Shown here in pieces: positions 57,477 to 64,000 of a stretch of DNA of 64,000 nucleotides (its first letter is position 1; every line of letters starts with the position of its first letter). Under the pieces are notes generated by a model. That model saw only the letters and a program-made list of their open reading frames with translations. It ran no database searches and was not told the DNA's origin. The DNA is from Panaeolus papilionaceus. Its lineage: Eukaryota > Basidiomycota > Agaricomycetes > Agaricales. The stretch lies in contig JADNRZ010000016.1 in assembly GCA_015501605.1 (NCBI GenBank), positions 372,001 to 436,000 on the forward strand, written 5' to 3'. The position numbers and the translations under genes were made by a program.

Positions 57477-59032
57477 ATGTCGCGAACCAACTCTGTCAAG
57501 AGCACCAGCTCAAATGGCAGAGCCTACAAGGACGAATACCGCGGTTCACCAAGCGGGATGTCACACTCCCACTCGCTCTCCCCAACACACACTCCTTCCC
57601 AATCCCGAACACCATCCCGAGCGCCATCTCAATCCCGAACTCCATCGCGGACACCATCCCAATCCCAATCCCAATACCGGGACTACAACCGCGACAGCAC
57701 CCGCAGCGGCCACTACACCCCGCGTTCGCCCTCCTATTCTAGTCCTCTTGGGAGTCCAATCACTCGATCTCATAACCTCAATTTGACGTACAATCTGCAA
57801 ACTATCACTAACAACACCTATACCAGCAGTCCCGAGGGCGACGAAGGCGAAGGCGACACGCGCGAAATCATCATCCGCTCTCGGTACGACGGTACCCCAC
57901 GCCCTGCATCGCCGCCTCCCCCACGCACACTCGACGATATCCGCGATCAGGTGTCGCATGAGGTTGCGATTCATACGATGAATAAGCTACGCGACTTCGA
58001 CGGGGTGAAAATTGGTGTGAGGCTTGTCATGACTAGCGGGAGAGACGATGATTATCTTCGTCTTATTGGAGCGCATCTGCAGTTCTCCATGCGAGGGAAG
58101 CAGTACCTCGTCGCGCTCGCGAGCTCGCCCTTCACAGGAGGCCCCTCCCTGAACACTCTATTGATATGCTCGTCTTCAGAGGATCTGGTCCAGCGGTGTG
58201 TGTTGTTGAGTTCATCCAAGTTCCTAGGGAGGGTAGTGGGTGCTTCGCCGAGCGATCCGACATGCTGGATTGCGACTATTCGGGATTTGGGGTCCGAACC
58301 GCATGATGAAACCGCCTTATGGGACGTCCTCGAAAAAAGCGCCCGAGCACCCATCGACCCGCTCCTCCCACCGCCCGGCACGCGAGGGATCCACGACATG
58401 GTTGCTGAGGCGCGTGCCAAGCTGCAACGCATCAGCCCTGAACAGGCGTTGGATGAGTTAAGGGAGACGCAGGTGGGTGCTCCTACGTTTCTTGTGGATA
58501 TCAGGAGCAGCGAGCAGAGGAGAAGAGAGGGCGCGGTTCATGGGAGTTTGATTATTGATCGAAATGCGTTGGAGTGGAAGTTTGATCCGCGGGCGTCGAG
58601 TAGATTGTTAATTGCGGACAGGTATGATTTGAGGATTATTGTATTTGATCAGGTTGGGGATATGTCGAGGTGAGTGATCGGAGTGTTTTTCTTTTTATGT
58701 TTGTATATTGAAAGTGGTGTGGGTTTTGTAGTCTTGCAGCGCATTCACTTCAACAAATAGGCCTCCTTAACGCGACTGATATTATTGGGGGTTACGAGGC
58801 GTGGAAGAACGCGGGCTTGCCTATTGATCTCGATACGATGACGACAACGACGAGAGAGAATACGACGCAGAACTTGACCACGAGGGAGAACATCACACAG
58901 GGACAGGATACCACACAACAGCAGTATGCAACACAGGCGCACACGACATTCGCGACAGAGGGTGTAGAGTCAGAGTTTTTGCCAGAGGAGTATCGGAGGC
59001 ATGAGCATACAAATGATCTTCAAGTTGCCTGA
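57477..59032 (+). CDS. Rhodanese-like protein lacking the catalytic Cys, with Ser/Pro-rich N-terminus
   Basis: ATG 57477. The N-terminal third is low complexity, with repeated SQSRTPSRAPSQ-type units (about 57560-57680). A middle domain follows (TLDDIRDQVSHEVAIHTMNK, then ARAKLQRISPEQALDELRET). The C-terminal rhodanese domain has FLVDIRSSEQRRREGAVHG (about 58490-58545) and, over one intron (from about 58672 to 58733), SLAAHSLQQIG...DIIGGYEAWKNAGLP. The active-site loop reads VFDQVGDMSR where active rhodaneses have a Cys, so sulfur transfer is not expected; a binding or scaffolding role is more likely. The tail is Thr/Gln-rich (NTTQNLTTRENITQGQ), stop 59030-59032. About 490 residues, intact. 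Confidence 0.8.
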
Positions 59033-59761
59033 AGTTGTGAACGTGGTTCAATAATAATATATATCCCGACTATTAGGACTTGAACTTGTCATTGCTTATG
59101 TCCGAGCGATTGTGGGTGTGGATGCTGAATTCCATCCAAAGCATTAGTGTTAGCGTAGCAACTAAGTAACGAGGCCCGTTACTTTTGGGGACTCGTTTTT
59201 ATGTTCCTGGTTTTCGTACAACTTCCATGATGAGCCTGGTGCATTTGTGCGACGCTCGCATGCTCTTGGTTTGCAGTGTCCTTTTCCCCAGCTACTCGAT
59301 ACCCCCCTTTCGGGCGGAAACGCTTCGAGTCTAAGGATTTAAATATACTGACGAGGTACGCTCTGCGTGATGATGAGCAAGGGCAGAACCACCAATCGGC
59401 CTTAATTTCAGGGCTTTGTGCTTTTGCTGAATCTTTTGGTCGTGCACATATGTAGGTCGGGTTGAATTATTATGACCCTTATGATACGTATGACGTCGTC
59501 AACTCGGGAAAATCCAGGGATAGATTCCAGAAGTACCGTGTATAGTCTACTGTAACACGTCTGGTGCCACTTGACCTATAGGTAATTACAAGGAACCATA
59601 AGTCTCTATAAATACTACAACATAACAAGGAGCTGAGAACGAAAATGAGATATAAAATGCAGACAAATTGTGATGATGATACATATGTTGATCGTTAGTC
59701 CGTTGCAAATTTAAAGCGACATTCGAAAACAAAATATTAAAACACGCCTAGCAGACTGGGG
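59033..59761. other. Intergenic between convergent genes, with a remnant
   Basis: About 730 bp between two convergent stops. It contains a stretch at about 59280-59345 related to the decayed sequence at about 39180-39245 (shared GAAACGCTTCGAGTCTA-like core). No gene supported. Confidence 0.4.
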
Positions 59762-62137
59762 TTAAAGAAGGGTCGGTTCACTGGCACCAGGCCGGAATTG
59801 AAGTCGAGCGATGAGAACGGTGCTCCAGGGGTCCCCAATACACGAGACCTTGCTGTGGCTGTCGAAAGGCACATCTCCGGCTGTGTCAGGGTATCTGGGA
59901 CCACATTTCCCGGCACCTTTAGCCGTGGTGAATACTCCCCATGGCTGACCATGGCTCGACTGTGGGTGCACCTTAAATTTTGCCTGAGGGTGAGACCGTT
60001 AATAAGATGATACTTCTACGAGCATTCGAATAAAGTCGGCTCACCCTTCCATCGGGATGGCTGTGACTGACGAACAACCCGTAGTTTGGAGTTCGAAGCG
60101 TGCCAGTGACTGGGAAACGATCGAATTGAATGATGACAACTTGGGCGACGTAGAAAAATGATGCTCTTCTTACCTAGCATGAGGGTTTCCCTCGTAACCT
60201 CAGCGTTAGAGGCGCATGCAGATAAGATGTGGTCGATGTTGTCCTTGAACCACTCCTTCGAGCACTGCAAATCTTCGAAGTAGTGATGCTCTGTGATTTC
60301 CGCATGCATGTATGCGGTCTTTTTTCCCGCCTTCAAACGGAGCGTATGGCGCTTTGGCCCGACACGAGGAGACAACGTCGCCCTATAGGACAAAGGGAAA
60401 AGAAGGCATGAGCAAAACACAACAGTGGGAAAGAGACCACTCTCCACTCACAAAATTTTACTCAGCGTACGCGACCCCGAAATGAAATCGTACGCCTTGC
60501 GAGATAGTCTTCTTGAATCGGATTTGTCGACCCCTATTGCAACGTTTCCGTTATTTCGGAGGCTTGAAAGAGACCTGATTTTTATCTCATGGCATTTTTC
60601 TGGTGTGATAGCATTGAAGAGAGTGACGAATTGACCGGCTGGTTTTGACAAAAATCCGACAGCGCCAACTTCGACGGGTGTTGGGTCCCATAAGAATAAA
60701 GTTACTTGAAAATTGAAATGGCAATAATTTAGGTCGTGACTGGATGTGCATGACAATGGATCCCACGTAAGTGTGTACATACAAGATTCGTGAAAATCGT
60801 GCTGGTGACCGGCAAGTAGTCGATATGTCTTCTCTGTCTTAATGACGAGTTTCGCTGCTTCGGTTGGAGATTCTGTTGCACTGGCGGCAACAGGTGACGA
60901 TCTGTGGAAGTTCGACGAGGATGCATGACTGCAGGTAGTATGTTCTGCTGGTTAATTGCCCTGGAATCGAGCTGGAATCCAACTCACCTCGACATCATAA
61001 TGTTCCGCTGTCGTGGAGCAGGAGTGGTCTCCATTCTCGGACGCTGAGTTGCATAAATCCCGACTGGGGTCAAGTGAGCTGATGACACGTCTTGCGTGGA
61101 TATGTCTTTACCGTCCTCCTCAGCATGGGACGGAGGTATAAAAGCTTCCAACACTCGGGATCTTCGGTGTGGTAAATTTGTAGAGAGTATAGGAGGTACT
61201 GCTGGCATCTGCACTCGAAGTAAACAACAAATTAAGATAGTAGATCAGTTAGCAAGAGACATACCTCGAGCAGGGTCACGACACGTCCTAGAAGTTCATC
61301 ACATTTCCTTATATCGTTCAAAGCTGTGTCATCATCAAATGAAGCTCGTTTCCCCATCATTTCAGAGATGGACGCGAGAGAACTGTAAGAAAACGTCTAG
61401 TGTTAGCTGTGTTCCAAGCCACAGAATGCGCATTAGAATCAGGCGTACTGTCCGAGTTGGGCTATGGGCACGCTAAGTTCCGTGTCGCCTTGCCCTGCAT
61501 ATAATCTCTCTATCTTTTCTCGTACATGTATGAGGATATCTGCACATCGTTCTACTATGCGCAGACAATCCAGGTTGGCGACCTAAAAATAGATATGAAT
61601 AGCCTCCTCGAACCTTAGTAAAATAGACGCACATCCATACGCTCTGTGGCGGCCCATATCATCAGCAAAAGGTATGCAGATGCAAAGAGGTCATGAAACG
61701 GCCGTGGCCTAAACGGTTGGTGGTCCTCGACATTGCGATTGATGATGAGGCCGCATGCAAAACCTTCCACAACTTTCTGCAATATGAATAATGTCGTCAG
61801 CCAGCTGCAGCTCACTGCGAGAAACAGGTCCTAAGCCTCAAGCTAACCTCCTTCACCCTCTCTCTCAAATCCACGTGGTCAGGGTTATGATGAAGATAGA
61901 TACTTGGCCTTGTGGATGATCCCTCAGTGCCTCTGCATGTTACACTGCTGCTGCTGGTTCGCAATGTGGGCTTCTGCGGGAATGCCGAGGCAACATTAAT
62001 GAAACTCGAGCACAGAAAGAACAAAGTCAAATGTACCAAATAACTTGTAGGAATAAGACTTTCTTCCCGTTCATTGGAGGGATCGTAGCTGAAGTAGAGG
62101 TGATGCAGTGAGCACCACCAGAACGTTTACTCAACAT
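59762..62137 (-). CDS. Protein with MLKL-like N-terminal bundle and conserved agaric C-terminal region
   Basis: ATG 62137 (MLSKRSGGAHC). Exons: a disordered start, KVVEGFACGLIINRN and MIWAATERMD (about 61650-61780), VANLDCLRIVERCADILIHV (about 61520-61585), SLASISEMMGKRASFDDDTA...DIRKCDELLGRVVTLLE (about 61270-61385), a Pro-rich linker (61000-61210), then a C-terminal region with VEVGAVGFLSKPAGQFVTLF (about 60625-60690), KTAYMHAEITEHHYFEDL (about 60260-60330), TLRTPNYGLFVSHSHPDG (about 60040-60100) and GQPWGVFTT...DPWSTVLIARLQFRP, stop 59762-59764. The bundle is the same type as in the short genes at 43-55 kb, but attached to a large second region I know only as a recurrent unnamed agaric module. 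About eleven introns, in frame where tested. Probably soluble. Role unknown, plausibly signalling or cell death by analogy. Confidence 0.7.
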
Positions 62138-63600
62138 GGAGTCAGCTTGATCGGACCTACATTTGAGAGATTGACTCTCTTGACGATATAGATTTTCGAG
62201 AGTCTGTCAATAGGGCGGCCACATGTGATGAGCTCTGTTTCGTTGAAGAGGGGAACATGGGGGAAGAGATTCAGTCGAAGGGGGGCGGATATAGAGGGAG
62301 AAGGCTTTAATGAGAAACCAACAGATACATGCACATGGCATCAGGACCCCGAAGTATGCGAATAATTATAAGTTCTGCACAAAAACCCGTTAAGGGAAGA
62401 GGTCTTTGTGCGGCCATTTTGTCCCCGCATTTGCGACCTCTCGTAATGTGAATGTGTCATCACATCGTAATATGAATTTGTCATCACATAAGTGAAGAGG
62501 TTGCGCAAATCATAATCTATGCTATCTATTCTATCTATTCTATTCTATTCTATTCTATTCTTTTAAAACAAGGACCATTACTAAGCTGACTAAGATTATG
62601 TAAGATTATGTAAGGCCCATGAGCCGCTCTTTCAGTGCGTTTGTGCGTTTGTGCGTGCTCACTCAGAGCCTGCAGCTTCTGACCCAAACAAGGACTTCCT
62701 CCCCAAGCAATATACACTAATTACCCAAAATAAGTTCTGAAATAAAAGGTTAATCTTGGATATCATCCACCAAGTAAAAAGCCAGGAAACATGACACATT
62801 ATAAAGAACAGATAAACAGACCACCAGTGACATGATAAATGAATTTGAACAATTTACAAGGGACCACAAATCACTTAAAAAATATGCATGGATGATGATA
62901 CCAGAGAGATGTCAGTCCTTATAATCAAGCTGCTGGCTATTGAGATTTCTGGATGCAGGTATTTAAATTATTTAAATTAGACTGAATTACAGTGATCCAC
63001 TGGTCCTTGGCACAGCACCACTCCTTGGCACAAATAGCCATTCCGACCTCAATTTCTCTCCGTTTCCTCTGAAACTTTGCACATAGCTTGATATATATGA
63101 CAGCTATCCTGCCTTCAAATATGGAGCATATAGAATATCTGGTTGTCATAATATTTGAAGTTTAATAGCGAAAAACTTCACTTTTTTGCAAATTTGTGAT
63201 ATATTGTATGTTTGGAAGCTGATTTGGCTAATTTTTTTTGATGACCATAATGATATACATGCCTTAAATAAACCTGAAGTGTTAATTTGATACTACACGT
63301 GCTCCCAAGATAAAAGTATCACAACAGCAAGACAGTGTTTTGAGACTGGGTTGTAGTGATGGGACATCAAAAACCATCAATCCATCATATCTTCGTGTCG
63401 TATACCCCTTTAGGACAACCCCCTGAACAAGACTGATGATGTGTCGTGGACCCAGGTTAATGATGAAGAACAATAAGAAGGACAGGAAATATTATTCCAA
63501 TAACCCACCCACCATCATGACTGGCTGAGCAAAATCAAAGACAAAGAAGAAACGAGAGGATTCAAAAATCAAGTCTAACTTGGTGACCCTTGCTGCATTG
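62138..63600. other. Repeat-rich flank of the transposon
   Basis: AT-rich and without a supported gene. Holds a two-copy direct repeat at about 62445-62492 (CGTAATRTGAATKTGTCATC...), a TATTC microsatellite at 62522-62562, and short doubled motifs near 62595-62660 (GATTATGTAA, GTGCGTTT). Probably the 5' part or flank of the pogo-like element. I could not define its terminal inverted repeat. Confidence 0.5.
62522..62562. repeat. TATTC pentanucleotide microsatellite
   Basis: Interrupted run of CTATT/TATTC units, about eight copies. Confidence 0.9.
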
Positions 63601-64000
63601 ATGTACCAAGAGGGACAGGATTCAGCGGATCCACACAAGAAGATCAGTCTGGATAAAGCTATTGGGTTCGTTGAAGATGAGTATCACAAAAACAACCCTT
63701 CCAAGCCCCCAATACAGCTCAGTAAATCCACAGTGAACAGATGGGTGAAGGGTGGGAGATCCATACAGGAGTTTAATCAGACAAAACAGTGGTTGACAGT
63801 TGCTGAAGAGGACATGGTTGTGGAGACTGTGATTGGCACAGCAAGACAAGCATTTCCTGTGATGTTGAGGTGCATTGAAGAACAAGCTAATGCTATTTGT
63901 GATTCATGCTATGGTGCTGCATTTCCTGAAACAGGTGTTGGGACAAACTGGGCATCACGGTTTCTGGAGCACCATCACGATCGTCTAAAATCTTATTGGT
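63601..64000 (+). mobile_element. Pogo/Tc5-type transposase, N-terminal part, cut by the window edge
   Basis: Open frame from ATG 63601 (MYQEGQDSADPHKKISLDKA) to the end of the window; the same frame is open back to about 63528. It contains a helix-turn-helix part (IQLSKSTVNRWVKGGRSIQE) and a CENP-B/Tc5-type DNA-binding part (GTNWASRFLEHHHDRLKSYW). This is the usual front half of pogo/Fot-like Tc1-mariner transposases; the DDE catalytic part would lie beyond base 64000. No stop or frameshift in the visible part, so the element could be recent. Upstream in-frame sequence (KTKKKREDSKIKSN) may be the true N-terminus through an unseen exon. Confidence 0.8.

Noticed and set aside
57561..57974. Minus-strand 137-codon frame opposite the rhodanese gene
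   Set aside because: Shadow of the Ser/Pro/Arg repeat region of the plus-strand gene.
59737..59952. Alternative last exon frame ending NPSLLGVF for the 59.8-kb gene
   Set aside because: Moving the donor to after AGG gives the family-typical GQPWGVFTT ... TVLIARLQF ending at 59762 instead.

Overview
The window reads as genomic DNA of a mushroom-forming basidiomycete (Agaricomycetes). The reasons are many short GT-AG introns (about 45-75 nt), dense small exons, and families typical of that class: ABCC transporters, F-box/LRR proteins, Het-C, the fungal 'allergen' hydrophilins, and proteins with an MLKL-type N-terminal four-helix bundle. I saw no rRNA, convincing tRNA, operon or CRISPR array. 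All functional calls rest on motifs read by eye; no database search was run.

Left part (1-19 kb): the 3' two thirds of an ABCC multidrug transporter (+), then a divergent pair of unnamed all-helical proteins (5.2-6.8 kb minus, 7.3-8.7 kb plus), a frameshifted F-box pseudogene (8.8-10.7 kb) and a large SHPRH-type SNF2 helicase with a RING finger (11.1-17.3 kb, minus).

Middle (19-39 kb): a het-C homologue (21.4-24.7 kb, +) lies between two small minus-strand single-pass membrane proteins with similar Gly-rich membrane segments. Next come a His-rich 'allergen' hydrophilin (29.2-31.2 kb, minus), two diverged paralogous genes of unknown function (32.2 and 35.3 kb), a decayed zinc-motif gene between them, and a multi-exon gene with an MLKL-like N-terminal bundle (36.5-38.7 kb).

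Right part (39-56 kb) is an accessory, repeat-rich zone. It holds at least four gene-sized copies and several fragments of a short gene that encodes little more than an MLKL/HeLo-like four-helix domain. Two copies sit in a segmental duplication that also carries a membrane/coiled-coil gene, broken in both copies. The same zone contains a perfect 461-bp inverted repeat with a 38-bp loop and a MITE-like element. A larger gene that joins the same bundle to a conserved C-terminal region lies at 59.8-62.1 kb. Two housekeeping-type genes (FMP46-like redox protein, degenerate rhodanese) separate it from the array, and a pogo/Tc5-type transposase is cut by the right edge.

Taken together, Het-C, the MLKL-type bundles and possibly the helical pair make this a plausible self-recognition or cell-death island. 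That is inference from domain content. The best candidate for something undescribed is the decaying tandem family of stand-alone four-helix genes with a conserved 15-nt microexon.
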